Origin: AC-37 sp036389835
GTDB taxonomy: Bacteria > Actinomycetota > Thermoleophilia > Solirubrobacterales > Thermoleophilaceae
Direction: 5' to 3'
NCBI GenBank assembly: GCA_036389835.1
Contig: DASVWC010000014.1
Coordinates: forward strand, 62,001 to 126,000
Length of the DNA: 64,000 nt
Notes under the pieces: model-generated
The model's database searches: none
Told to the model about the DNA's origin: nothing
What the model saw: only the letters and a program-made list of their open reading frames with translations
Program-made: the position numbers and the translations under genes
Part shown: positions 1-8,060 of the stretch, piece by piece
Position numbering within the stretch: the first letter of the stretch is position 1
How the letters are laid out: every line of letters starts with the position of its first letter

Positions 1-167
1 ACCCGCGCCTCTCCTCGCGCGAGCAGCGAGTCGCCAAGCTCAGCTGGATGGCGTGGTTCGGGTCGCAGATGGGCAAGGGGCTGCTGGAGCCGACCCTGCG
101 CGCGGGCGCGGAGCTGCTCGATCTGCGCCGCGACGCGATCGACCGCGGGAGGGACCGGTGGCGGTGA
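1..167 (+). CDS. C-terminal fragment of an unidentified protein
   Basis: Only the last 54 codons are inside the window, read in the frame beginning at base 3 and ending with TGA at 165-167. The visible tail has a hydrophobic/aromatic stretch (SWMAWFGSQMGKGLL) followed by a charged helix-like end rich in Arg and Asp. The next gene starts inside this one, so the two are probably co-transcribed and translationally coupled. I do not recognise the family from this tail. Hydrolases like the downstream one are often neighbours of oxidoreductases, but nothing visible here proves that. The reading frame is supported mainly by the tight overlap and by codon periodicity. Confidence 0.5.
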   Translation, partial: PRLSSREQRVAKLSWMAWFGSQMGKGLLEPTLRAGAELLDLRRDAIDRGRDRWR

Positions 168-1324
168 CGCTGCGTCCGCTCCACGCCGGACTGCGCGACG
201 GCGCGATCGAGCAGGTCCCGTTCGCGGCCTCCGACGGGACCGTGCTCGGCCTGTGCCGGGTCGTCCCGAGCGACGGCGGTCGCGATCGACCCGTGGTGCT
301 GCTGCTGCACGGCCACACCGCGTCGTCCGACATGTTCGTCCTCCCCGAGGCTCGCAACCTCGTGGAGGTGCTGCTCGACGCCGGCTACGAGCCGTGGCTG
401 CTCGACTGGCGGGGGAGCTGCAGGCTCCCATACAACGAGGGCCGGGTCAGGTACACCTACGACGACGTCGCGCTGTACGACATCCCCGAGGCGGTCGCTC
501 GCGTGCGCGACCGGATCGGCGACCGCCAGCTCTTCGTCGTCGCGCACTGCATCGGTGCGATGTCGCTGTCGATGAGCATGGCCGCCGGCCTCGTGCCGGG
601 GCTCGCCGGAGTGGTCGCACAGGGCGTGTTCCTGACGCCGAAGCTGCCGGGCGGCACCCGCCTGCGGATGCACCTCGGCGGTGAGCTGATCCGCTCCCGC
701 CTCACCCACCATCCGGTGGACTTCAGGCGGGCGGGGCTGTGGTCGAAGTACACGCCGATGTTCGCGCTCGCGTCGATCGGCGCGAAGTGCCCGGACCCGA
801 CCTGCCAGATCCTGCACAACTCGGCCTGGGGGATAGGCGCGTCGCTGTTCGTGCACGAGAACCTGAGCCCGCGGACCCACGACCGCCTCCCGGAGCTGTT
901 CGGGTCGGCCCCGATCTGGAGCCTCCCGCACCTGCGGAAGATCGAGCTGGCGCACACGATGGTCCGCTGGAGCGATCGCGACCGCCGTTACGAGCGGCTG
1001 CCGGAGAACGCGCTCGACGGGGCCGACCGGATCGATTGCCCGCTCATGCTGCTGTCGGGCAGCGAGAACGGGCTGTGGCTCGACTCGAACCGGCTGTGCC
1101 ACGAGCTGCTCGCGAGCAGGCACCCGCGGCTGGACGTCCGCTACGTCGAGGTCCCCGGCTACGGCCACGCGGACACGTTCATCGGCCAGAGCGCGGCGCT
1201 CGACGTCTTCGGCCCGATCGTCGAGTTCCTCGACGAGCAGCGGGCCGCGGACCGGCCGGCCGCCGCGCCGCGATCGATCGTCGGGCGCGCGAAGCGAGCG
1301 CTCGCGACGCCGGTGGACGCGTAG
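158..1324 (+). CDS. alpha/beta-fold hydrolase with a Cys nucleophile
   Basis: A 388-residue alpha/beta hydrolase. The oxyanion-hole region is LLLHGHTASSDMF (residues 48-60). The nucleophile elbow reads VVAHCIGA, putting Cys131 where most family members have Ser. A candidate acid lies in GSENGLWLDS and a candidate His in GYGHADTF near the C terminus. No signal peptide or membrane segment is evident, so it is probably cytoplasmic. The substrate is unknown; a carboxylic ester, thioester or acyl conjugate is plausible. The GTG at 158 was chosen because GGGAGGG at 147-153 lies 4 nt upstream. GTG 164 would give a 4-nt GTGA overlap with the previous stop and is almost as good. The MFS exporter starts on the base after the stop, which suggests an operon. 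Confidence 0.85.
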   Translation: MAVTLRPLHAGLRDGAIEQVPFAASDGTVLGLCRVVPSDGGRDRPVVLLLHGHTASSDMFVLPEARNLVEVLLDAGYEPWLLDWRGSCRLPYNEGRVRYTYDDVALYDIPEAVARVRDRIGDRQLFVVAHCIGAMSLSMSMAAGLVPGLAGVVAQGVFLTPKLPGGTRLRMHLGGELIRSRLTHHPVDFRRAGLWSKYTPMFALASIGAKCPDPTCQILHNSAWGIGASLFVHENLSPRTHDRLPELFGSAPIWSLPHLRKIELAHTMVRWSDRDRRYERLPENALDGADRIDCPLMLLSGSENGLWLDSNRLCHELLASRHPRLDVRYVEVPGYGHADTFIGQSAALDVFGPIVEFLDEQRAADRPAAAPRSIVGRAKRALATPVDA

Positions 1325-2869
1325 GTGTTCCCCGAGGAGGGGCATCCGCACCGCTGGGCGATCCTGCTGGTCCTGATCGTCGGCGAGTTCGTGGTGGAGC
1401 TGGACACGACGATCGTCACCGTCGCGCTGCCCGACGTGGCCGGCGAGTTCGCCGCCGGCACGAGCGCGCTCCAGTGGGTCGTCGACGCGTACATCCTCAC
1501 GTTCGCCGGCCTCCTGCTCCTCTCGGGCGCGCTGGGCGACCGCTGGGGATACCGCCGCGTGCTCTGCATGGGCCTGGCGCTGTTCGCGCTGGGATCGCTG
1601 GTCGCCGCCGTGTCGCCCTCGATCGGCGTCCTGATCGGGTCGCGGGCCTTCATGGGGATCGGCGCCGCGCTGATCCTGCCCACCACGCTCGCCACGCTCA
1701 CGCGCGTCTTCCCCGCCGGCGAGCGCGCGAAGGCGCTCAGCATGTGGGCTGCGACCGGCGGGCTCTCGTTCGTCCTCGGTCCCGTCGTGGGCGGTGCGCT
1801 GGTCGACGCGTTCGGCTGGCCGGCGATCTTCGTCGTCAACCTGCCGATCGCCGCCGTCGCCGTCGCCGGCATCCTCCGCTACGTCCCGGCCGGGTCGGTC
1901 GGCGCCGGCACGGCGCCCGACGTGACCGGTGCGGCGCTCTCGATCGCGGGCCTCGGAACGCTCGTGTTCGCGATCGTCGAGGCGCCGCGGCACGGTTGGA
2001 CGTCCACCGGCACGCTGGTCGAGCTGGCCCTGGCCGCGCTCTGCCTGGCCGCATTCGTGGCCTGGGAGATCCGCGCGAAGGCGCCGATGCTGGACATGGG
2101 GCTGTTCCGGAGCAGGTCGTTCTCGGCCACCGCGATCGCGGCGGTGCTCACCTTCCTCGCCGTCGGGGGCGTCCTGTTCGTGCTGACGCTCGAGCTCCAG
2201 GAGGTGCACGGCCACAGCGCGCTCGGCGCCGGGGTCCGGCTGCTGCCGGTGGCGCTGATGCTGGTGGTGTTCTCCCCGGCCTCCGTGGTGCTGGAGCAGC
2301 GCGTCGGGGCGAAGGTCACCGTCGGGCTGGGGCTTGGGCTGATCGCCGTCGGGCTCGGGCTGCTCGCCCCGCTGGAGGCGCGCGAGAGCTACACCAACAT
2401 CGCGATCGCGCTGGGCATCGCCGGCGCCGGCTACGGACTCACGCTGACGCCGCTGATCGACACGATGACGGCGGCCGCGTCGCTCAGCCGCGTGGGCGCG
2501 ACCTTCGGGGTGGCGAACGCGATCATCGTCGTCGGGTTCTCGCTCGGGGTGGCGATCATCGGATCGATCGTCTCCACCCGCTACGGACACCTGATCGGCC
2601 CGTCGCAGCGGGGCCTGCCGGGCGATGCCGCAGACGCGATCCGCGGCTCGGTCGGCCAGGCGCTCGGGGTGGCGAGGGAGCTGCACTCCGCCCCGCTCGC
2701 CGCCGCCGCGCGCGACGCCTTCTCGCACGGCGCGGCGCGCGGCTTCGGCACGGCCGCGGCGATCGCCGCCGCCGGGGCCGCCGTGGTGACGGTCTTCCTT
2801 CCCGCGCGCCCCTACCGCGAGGCGCGCGTGCAGCCCGACGCCGCCCCGGCGGCCGCCGAGTCGCGCTGA
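1325..2869 (+). CDS. MFS drug exporter, DHA2 (EmrB/QacA) family
   Basis: A 514-residue polytopic protein, the usual size for 14-helix DHA2 proton-coupled antiporters. Family signatures are visible: LDTTIVTVALP in helix 1, a GDRWGYRR loop after helix 2 and a motif-C-like GPVVGGALVDAFGW in helix 5. Roughly 13-14 hydrophobic segments run from residue 10 to about 490. The GTG start directly follows the TAG of the alpha/beta hydrolase, so the two are co-transcribed and probably coupled. The hydrolase could process a compound that this pump exports, but that is inference. No dedicated regulator (TetR or MarR) is adjacent. The substrate cannot be read from the sequence. Confidence 0.92.
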   Translation: MFPEEGHPHRWAILLVLIVGEFVVELDTTIVTVALPDVAGEFAAGTSALQWVVDAYILTFAGLLLLSGALGDRWGYRRVLCMGLALFALGSLVAAVSPSIGVLIGSRAFMGIGAALILPTTLATLTRVFPAGERAKALSMWAATGGLSFVLGPVVGGALVDAFGWPAIFVVNLPIAAVAVAGILRYVPAGSVGAGTAPDVTGAALSIAGLGTLVFAIVEAPRHGWTSTGTLVELALAALCLAAFVAWEIRAKAPMLDMGLFRSRSFSATAIAAVLTFLAVGGVLFVLTLELQEVHGHSALGAGVRLLPVALMLVVFSPASVVLEQRVGAKVTVGLGLGLIAVGLGLLAPLEARESYTNIAIALGIAGAGYGLTLTPLIDTMTAAASLSRVGATFGVANAIIVVGFSLGVAIIGSIVSTRYGHLIGPSQRGLPGDAADAIRGSVGQALGVARELHSAPLAAAARDAFSHGAARGFGTAAAIAAAGAAVVTVFLPARPYREARVQPDAAPAAAESR

Positions 2870-2872
2870 GCG

Positions 2873-3850
2873 CTACGCCGCGACGTCCTGGGCGGGCGCC
2901 CCGATGCTGATCCGCGTGACCACGTCCCCGTAGCGGCGCTTGATCTCGGCGAACGCGTCGTCCGGCGTGCCGACGACCGCGAAGGTGTGCAGCACCTCGT
3001 CGTCGATCGGCTCGTGCAGCCGATCCCATTCGCCGCGCAGCGCCATCGCGTTCAGCTCGTAGTGCAGATCGCCCCAGCCGTGCAGCTCGAGCACCGGCCG
3101 GTAGGCGGGCGTCGACCCGTAGAACGCGATCTGGCGCCGCAGCACCTGCGTCTCGCTGACGATGTCCTCCTCGGAATCGCGCGCCACGATCATCGACGGC
3201 CCGCAGATCTCGAACCCGTCCAGCGTCCTGCCGGCCTTGCGGCGGCCGCGCTCGAGCGCCGGCAGCGTGACCTCGCGCAGGTAGCGCTCCGTCGAGAGCG
3301 GGTGGCAGAGGAACCCGTCGGCCACCTCGCCGGCGACCTCGGTCATCAGCGGCCCGACGCCGCCGAGCAGGATCGGCGGGTGATCGTGGGGGTTCGGCCC
3401 GGGGTCGAAGAACGGCGTCATGAACGTGTGGGTGTAGAACTCGCCCTCGAAGCGGAGCTCCGTGCCGGTCGCCCAGCTCTGCCAGATCGCCCTCACCGCC
3501 AGGATGAACTCCCGCATCCGGGCCGCGGGTCTCGACCACTGCATCGAGTAGCGCTTGGTCACATGGCGCTCGATCTGCGACCCGAGGCCGAGCAGGAACC
3601 GCCCGCCCGACAGCAGCTGCAGGTCGTTGCCCTGCACCGCCACCGTCATCGGGTTGCGGGCGAACGCGACCGCGATCGCGGTCCCGATCGACACGCGCTC
3701 GGTCCGCTCCGCCGCGACCGCGCACGCGAGGAAGGGGTCGATCGCGGTCTCGGTGGTCCACCACCCGTCGTAGCCGGCCACGTCGGCGGCGGCCGCGGAC
3801 TCGCCGGCCTGCTCGACGGTGGCGAAGTAGCCGGCGGTGTCGACCTTCAT
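2873..3850 (-). CDS. LLM-class F420-dependent oxidoreductase
   Basis: A 325-residue single-domain (beta/alpha)8 protein of the bacterial-luciferase-like superfamily, close to the F420-dependent MSMEG_2256-type subfamily. Indicators are the N-terminal AADVAGYDGWWTTETAIDPF, the RNPMTVAVQGNDLQLLSGGRFLLGLG block (residues about 65-92) typical of F420-binding members, and PPILLGGVGPLMTEVAGEVADGF in the middle. The family reduces or oxidises small organic substrates with coenzyme F420 in the cytoplasm. The ATG at 3850 is preceded by GGAGAAGG, supporting this start. It converges with the MFS gene, whose stop lies 3 nt away. The substrate is unknown. F420 use is a family expectation, not something shown by the sequence. 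Confidence 0.88.
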   Translation of the reverse strand: MKVDTAGYFATVEQAGESAAAADVAGYDGWWTTETAIDPFLACAVAAERTERVSIGTAIAVAFARNPMTVAVQGNDLQLLSGGRFLLGLGSQIERHVTKRYSMQWSRPAARMREFILAVRAIWQSWATGTELRFEGEFYTHTFMTPFFDPGPNPHDHPPILLGGVGPLMTEVAGEVADGFLCHPLSTERYLREVTLPALERGRRKAGRTLDGFEICGPSMIVARDSEEDIVSETQVLRRQIAFYGSTPAYRPVLELHGWGDLHYELNAMALRGEWDRLHEPIDDEVLHTFAVVGTPDDAFAEIKRRYGDVVTRISIGAPAQDVAA

Positions 3851-3877
3851 CCTTCTCCGGAGTCTCCCACGTCGCGG

Positions 3878-3891
3878 CCCGCCGCGGCGGG
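3878..3891. other. perfect 14-bp GC palindrome in the 3851-3902 gap
   Basis: CCCGCCGCGGCGGG is perfectly self-complementary. It sits just downstream of the stop of the large repeat protein and just upstream of the LLM gene start, both on the minus strand. It could help terminate the upstream transcript or bind a regulator. There is no U-run, and such palindromes arise easily in very GC-rich DNA. Confidence 0.3.
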
Positions 3892-3902
3892 CGCGGGATC
3901 GG

Positions 3903-6900
3903 CTAGGCGATTCCGGAGACGTCGATCGACTTCGAGGCGGGGCTCGAGTCGACGTCGCCGTCGTTCACGGTGAACGTGACGGCCTTCGACGCCTCCGTGA
4001 CGGTGCCGGCGTTCCCGTACGTGATCGACCGCAGGGCGGCCTCGTAGTCGGCGACCGAGGCCGAGCCGGACAGGGTCAGCTCGCCGGGGGCGGTGACGGC
4101 GCCCGTGATGCCGTTCTGGTCGGCGAAGGTCAGGGTGTCGCCGGACTCGAAGCCGCTCGAGATCTGCACGACGGCGCCGTCGATGTTCGCGTCGTCCGCG
4201 TCGGTCACGGTCAGCGCGGAGTCGACCGCCACGGCCGGGCCGCCGTTCTCGAAGGCGGTGTTCCCGTCGGAGGCGGTGACGGCGGGCGCGTCGTTGGCCG
4301 GCGTCACGTCGATCCCCTTCGAGGCAGCCGCGGAGTCCGCGTCGCCGTCGTTGACGGTGAACGCGACGCTCTTCGAGGCGGCCGGGTCGTCGCCGCTGTT
4401 GCTGTACTGGACGGAGCGCAGGGCGGCCTCGTAGTCGGCGACCGAGGCGGAGCCGGTCAGGCTCAGGACGCCGGTCTCGGGCGTGTACTGGCCCGTGATC
4501 GCGGCCGTGTCCTCGAAGGACAGCACGTCGCCGGAGTCCGCGCCCGAGGCGACCGTCACGGTGGCGCTCTCGATGTTCTCGTCGTCGACGTCGCTCACCG
4601 TCAGCGCGGAGTCGATCGCCGTGGCCGAGTCGCCCTCCGTGTAGGCGGTCGACCCGGAGGAGGTGGTGACGACCGGCGCGTCGTTCGAGGCGGTGACGGC
4701 GACGTCGCGCGTGACCGGGTCGCTCAGGTTGTCGGTCGTGGAGCCGTCGTCGGCCTGGAAGGTCACCGTCCGCGCGTCGGTGGTGGGGGCGTCGGAGGAG
4801 TTCTCGTAGGTCACGGACCCGAGCGCGGCCTGGTAGTCGGCCACGGAGGCGGTGCCGGTCAAGGTCAGGACGCCGGTGGAGGCGTTGTAGTCGCCGTCGA
4901 TCTCGGCCGTGTCCGCGAACGCCAGCGCGTCCTCGCCCTCCGCGAAGCCGGCGCTGATCTCGACGGTCGCGCCGGACAGCGTGTCCGAGTCCGCGTCGGC
5001 GGCGGTGATGCCCGAGTCCACGGCCACCGCGCCGTCGCCCTCGGTGTACGCGAGCGCGTCGTCGCTGGCGTCCAGGACCGGCTTGTCGTTCACGCCCGTG
5101 ACCGCGAGGGCCTTGCTGTCCGAGCCGGAGAGCGCGCCGTCGCTGACGCTGAACTCGACGGTCTTCGCCGCGTCCGGATCGTCGCCCGTGTGCCGGTACT
5201 CGACCGAGCGCAGCGCGGCCTCGTAGTTCGCCACCGAGGCCGAGCCGGACAGCGTGAGGACGCCGGTATCGGAGTCGTAGACGCCGCTGATGCCGTTCTG
5301 GGCGGCGAACACGAGGTCGTCGCCCGCCTGGAAGCCGCTCGAGACCGAGACCTGAGCGCTGTCGAGGTTGGTGTCGTCGACGTCGCTCACGGTCAGCGCG
5401 GAGTCGATCGCCGTGGCCGGGTCGCCCTCCGTGTAGGCGGTCGAGCCGTCGGAGGCGTCCACGCCGGGCGCGTCGTTCACGGCCGTGACCGCGACGTCGC
5501 GCGTGACCGTGTTGCTGAGGTTGTTGAACACCGCGCCGTCGTCGGCCTGGAAGCTGACCGTGCGGCTGGCGGTGGACGGGTTCTCCGAGCTGTTCTCGTA
5601 GGTCACCGACCGCAGCGCCGCCTGGTAGTCCGCCACGGAGGCGGTGCCGGTCAGCGTCAGGACGCCGGTGGAGGCGCTGTAATCGCCGTCGATCGCGGCC
5701 GTGTCCGTGAAGGCGAGCTGATCCTCGCCGCTGGAGAAGCCCGCGCCGATCGAGACCGTGGCGCCGGACAGCGTGGGCGAGTCGACGTCGGTTGCGCTGA
5801 TGCCGGAGTCGACCGCCACCGGCCCGTCGTTCTCGGTGTAGGCGAGCGCCGTGTCGGTGGCGTCGAGGACGGGCGGCTCGTTGATCTCGAGGTGCTTGGC
5901 CGTGGGCGCCGAGTCGAGCTCGCCGTCGTTGACCGTGAACTCGATCGAGCGATCGCCCGTCGGCGTGACGCCGGTGTGGTCGAAGGCGACCGAGCGCAGG
6001 GCGGCCTGGTAGTCGGCCTCCGGCGCGCTGCCGCTCAGCGTCAGGATGCCGGCCTCGGCGTCGTAGATGCCCGTGATCTGGGCCGTGTCGGCGAACACCA
6101 GCTCGTCGCCCGCCTCGAGCCCGCTCGCGATCCGGACCTGGGCGCCCTCGAGGTGCGTGTCGTCGACGTCGCCGGCCGTCAGGGCCGAGTCGATCACGGT
6201 GTCCGCGCCCGTGTAGTCGGTCGTGCCGGCGCTGGCCGTCGCGACCGGCGCGTCGTTCACGGGGGTGACGAAGACGTCGCGCCTGGTCGGGACCGAGTTC
6301 GAGCCGCTCGAGTCGGTGAGCCGGAACTCGACCCGGCGCGTATCGGCCGTCGGATCCTCCGAGACGTTCTCGTAGGCGACCGACCGGATGGCTGTCTCGT
6401 AGTCAGCCAGCGAAGCCGTTCCGCTCAGCGTCATGACGCCCGTGGAGTCGTTGTAGTTGCCGGTGATCCCGTTCTGGTTGGCGAAGACCAGGTCGTCCTG
6501 GGCCGGGTCGAACGTCACGGTGGTCGTGGGCGGCCCGACCGGGTCGCCGTTCTCGTCCACCGGCTGCGAGACGAGCGGGACGAACTTGACGTACGCACCC
6601 GAGAGCGTGGTCGAGTCGGGGTCGCCGACCACGAAGCCGCCGTCGACCGGGATCGGTCCGTCGTTCTCGACGTACGAGAGCGAGCCCTCGCCGTTCTCAC
6701 CGGTCGGCGGGTCGTTGCCCGCGGCCCCGCCCGTGATGCAGACCTGCTTCGTGGCCGGGGTCGAGTTGTTGCCGGCGTCGTTGACCGTGAAGATGACGTT
6801 CCGGGTCGGCGGCGGGTTCGGGTTCGAGAGGTTGCGGTAGCGGACGCTGCGGAGCGCGGCCTGGTAGTTCGCCACCGTCGCGGTGCCTACCAGGTCGAGG

Positions 6901-7145
6901 ATCCCGGTCCGCTCCTCGTAGGAGCCGGTGATCCCGTTCTGGTCGGTGAAGAGGAGCTCGTCACCGAGCCGGGTGGTGTTCGGATCCTCGGGATCCGCCG
7001 GGGGCAGGTCGCTGTAGTCCACGCGCACCCGCGCGCTGTCGAGCGTGAGGTCGTCGAGGTCGGTGACCGTGAGCTGGCCGTCGATCACGACCGCCGGGCT
7101 CTGCTCGGTGTAGCTCGTGCAGCCGGACGACGTCGCCACGACCGG
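3903..7145 (-). repeat. eight tandem cadherin-like modules, alternating A and B types
   Basis: The C-terminal 80 percent of the large exported protein consists of eight modules. Two types alternate. Type A has DSALTVSDVDD and ends directly in a VNDG-like strand. Type B has a VDSGI...DSDTLSGATV start and an extra segment ending VTRDVAVT. The order from the N terminus is A, B, A, B, A, B, A, A. Modules two apart are most alike; the B modules around 4790-4905 and 5570-5690 are nearly identical at DNA level about 780 bp apart. This indicates growth by duplication of a two-module unit. Confidence 0.8.
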
Positions 7146-8015
7146 CGGAAGCCCGGGCGGCACCACGTCGATCGACACCACGGCCGCGTTGCTCTCCGCG
7201 TCGCCGTCGCTGACCTTGAAGCTGAAGTTGTCGTTGCCGAGGAAGCCGGGGTTCGGCGTGTAGGTGAGGTCCGGCGGCTGGCCCGTGAGCGTGCCGTTCC
7301 TGGGCTGGTGGGTGATGTGGAAGGTGATCAGGTCGCCGTCGTCGTCGGACCCGGTCAGCGTGATCCGCTTGGGCGAGCCCGCCTTGGCCCTGACGACCTG
7401 CGGGTCGGCCTTCGGGGGCGAGTTGGGGCCGCCGTCCGCGGCGAAGGGGTCGTTCGGGGCGAGCGGGGCCGCGAGCGGCGAGCTGGCGGGGTCGCTGCCG
7501 CTGGCGCTCGACGTCGAGTCGAACACGACGTAGTCGGACGCGCCGTTCAGCGTCGAGCCGCGCAGGAACGCGGGCAGCCGGCCGTTGACCAGGGGCTGCC
7601 ACATGATCCCGGCGGAGAGCCTGACCTTCCCCTTCTTGGCGCCGACGAGGGCGACGCGGCCGGCGTGCGGGTAGGGCTGCCCCGCCGCGGCGTCGCGGTA
7701 GAAGAAGTACGCGCGCTCCCGGCCGACCTTCGCGACCCGCTTGCCGCGTGCGGTGATGACGGTGCCGGCCTTCAGCGGCTTGGGCAGGCGGTACACGACC
7801 ACCCGCTCCCCGGCCTTGGGACCGAGCACCGCGAGCGCCTTCTTGGTCGCCTGCTTGCGGGTGACCGCGGAGGCGGGCGCCGCCGCAGCCAGCAGCAGCG
7901 CGGAGCACAGAACGAGGACGAGCGCGACCGGTAGAGGGCGAGCGATCCAGGACGAGCGGGTGAGGGGTAAAGAGGCCAGGTGTCTATTCGTAACCGAGAT
8001 GGCGCGTGAGCGCAA
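3903..8015 (-). CDS. large exported cadherin-like/tandem-repeat protein
   Basis: A 1370-residue protein with a basic N region, a hydrophobic core (about residues 29-47) and an Ala-X-Ala cleavage region near residue 50, so it is exported by Sec. Residues about 50-200 form a unique region. Residues about 205-285 form a tandem-95-like Ig/cadherin module (FSFKVSDGD). Eight further modules of about 125-140 residues follow, each with a YTE.D.....DS start, LTL(S/T)GSASVADYEAALRS in the middle and a (F/V).V.DG ending. Such modules usually build long surface or adhesive rods and bind calcium through Asp loops. No LPXTG, lipobox or C-terminal helix is seen, so attachment is unclear. The only standard start codon before the signal sequence is TTG at 8015, with no good ribosome-binding site; it overlaps a promoter-like element, so the start is uncertain. 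Confidence 0.85.
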   Translation of the reverse strand: MRSRAISVTNRHLASLPLTRSSWIARPLPVALVLVLCSALLLAAAAPASAVTRKQATKKALAVLGPKAGERVVVYRLPKPLKAGTVITARGKRVAKVGRERAYFFYRDAAAGQPYPHAGRVALVGAKKGKVRLSAGIMWQPLVNGRLPAFLRGSTLNGASDYVVFDSTSSASGSDPASSPLAAPLAPNDPFAADGGPNSPPKADPQVVRAKAGSPKRITLTGSDDDGDLITFHITHQPRNGTLTGQPPDLTYTPNPGFLGNDNFSFKVSDGDAESNAAVVSIDVVPPGLPPVVATSSGCTSYTEQSPAVVIDGQLTVTDLDDLTLDSARVRVDYSDLPPADPEDPNTTRLGDELLFTDQNGITGSYEERTGILDLVGTATVANYQAALRSVRYRNLSNPNPPPTRNVIFTVNDAGNNSTPATKQVCITGGAAGNDPPTGENGEGSLSYVENDGPIPVDGGFVVGDPDSTTLSGAYVKFVPLVSQPVDENGDPVGPPTTTVTFDPAQDDLVFANQNGITGNYNDSTGVMTLSGTASLADYETAIRSVAYENVSEDPTADTRRVEFRLTDSSGSNSVPTRRDVFVTPVNDAPVATASAGTTDYTGADTVIDSALTAGDVDDTHLEGAQVRIASGLEAGDELVFADTAQITGIYDAEAGILTLSGSAPEADYQAALRSVAFDHTGVTPTGDRSIEFTVNDGELDSAPTAKHLEINEPPVLDATDTALAYTENDGPVAVDSGISATDVDSPTLSGATVSIGAGFSSGEDQLAFTDTAAIDGDYSASTGVLTLTGTASVADYQAALRSVTYENSSENPSTASRTVSFQADDGAVFNNLSNTVTRDVAVTAVNDAPGVDASDGSTAYTEGDPATAIDSALTVSDVDDTNLDSAQVSVSSGFQAGDDLVFAAQNGISGVYDSDTGVLTLSGSASVANYEAALRSVEYRHTGDDPDAAKTVEFSVSDGALSGSDSKALAVTGVNDKPVLDASDDALAYTEGDGAVAVDSGITAADADSDTLSGATVEISAGFAEGEDALAFADTAEIDGDYNASTGVLTLTGTASVADYQAALGSVTYENSSDAPTTDARTVTFQADDGSTTDNLSDPVTRDVAVTASNDAPVVTTSSGSTAYTEGDSATAIDSALTVSDVDDENIESATVTVASGADSGDVLSFEDTAAITGQYTPETGVLSLTGSASVADYEAALRSVQYSNSGDDPAASKSVAFTVNDGDADSAAASKGIDVTPANDAPAVTASDGNTAFENGGPAVAVDSALTVTDADDANIDGAVVQISSGFESGDTLTFADQNGITGAVTAPGELTLSGSASVADYEAALRSITYGNAGTVTEASKAVTFTVNDGDVDSSPASKSIDVSGIA

Positions 8016-8035
8016 GTACGAATTTTTCAGCGCCC
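8012..8035 (-). promoter_or_regulatory. A-tract/GTACTTGC promoter-like element
   Basis: Read on the minus strand: GGGCGC, 10 nt containing AAAAA, then GTACTTGC. The TTGCGC at its 3' end is followed 17 nt later by TACGAA, a plausible -35/-10 pair for the large exported protein. The same arrangement (GGGCGC, A-tract, GTACTTGC) occurs at 26339-26363 in front of another exported-protein gene. Runs of five A or T are very rare in this window. Confidence 0.45.
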
Positions 8036-8060
8036 GCTCGACTCGCTAGTTTTTCGGGCG

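Noticed and set aside
3837..7934. 1365-codon plus-strand open frame opposite the cadherin-like protein
   Set aside because: It is Arg/Val/Gly-rich, mirrors the repeats of the minus-strand gene and has no signal peptide or domain. High-GC DNA leaves the opposite frame free of stops.
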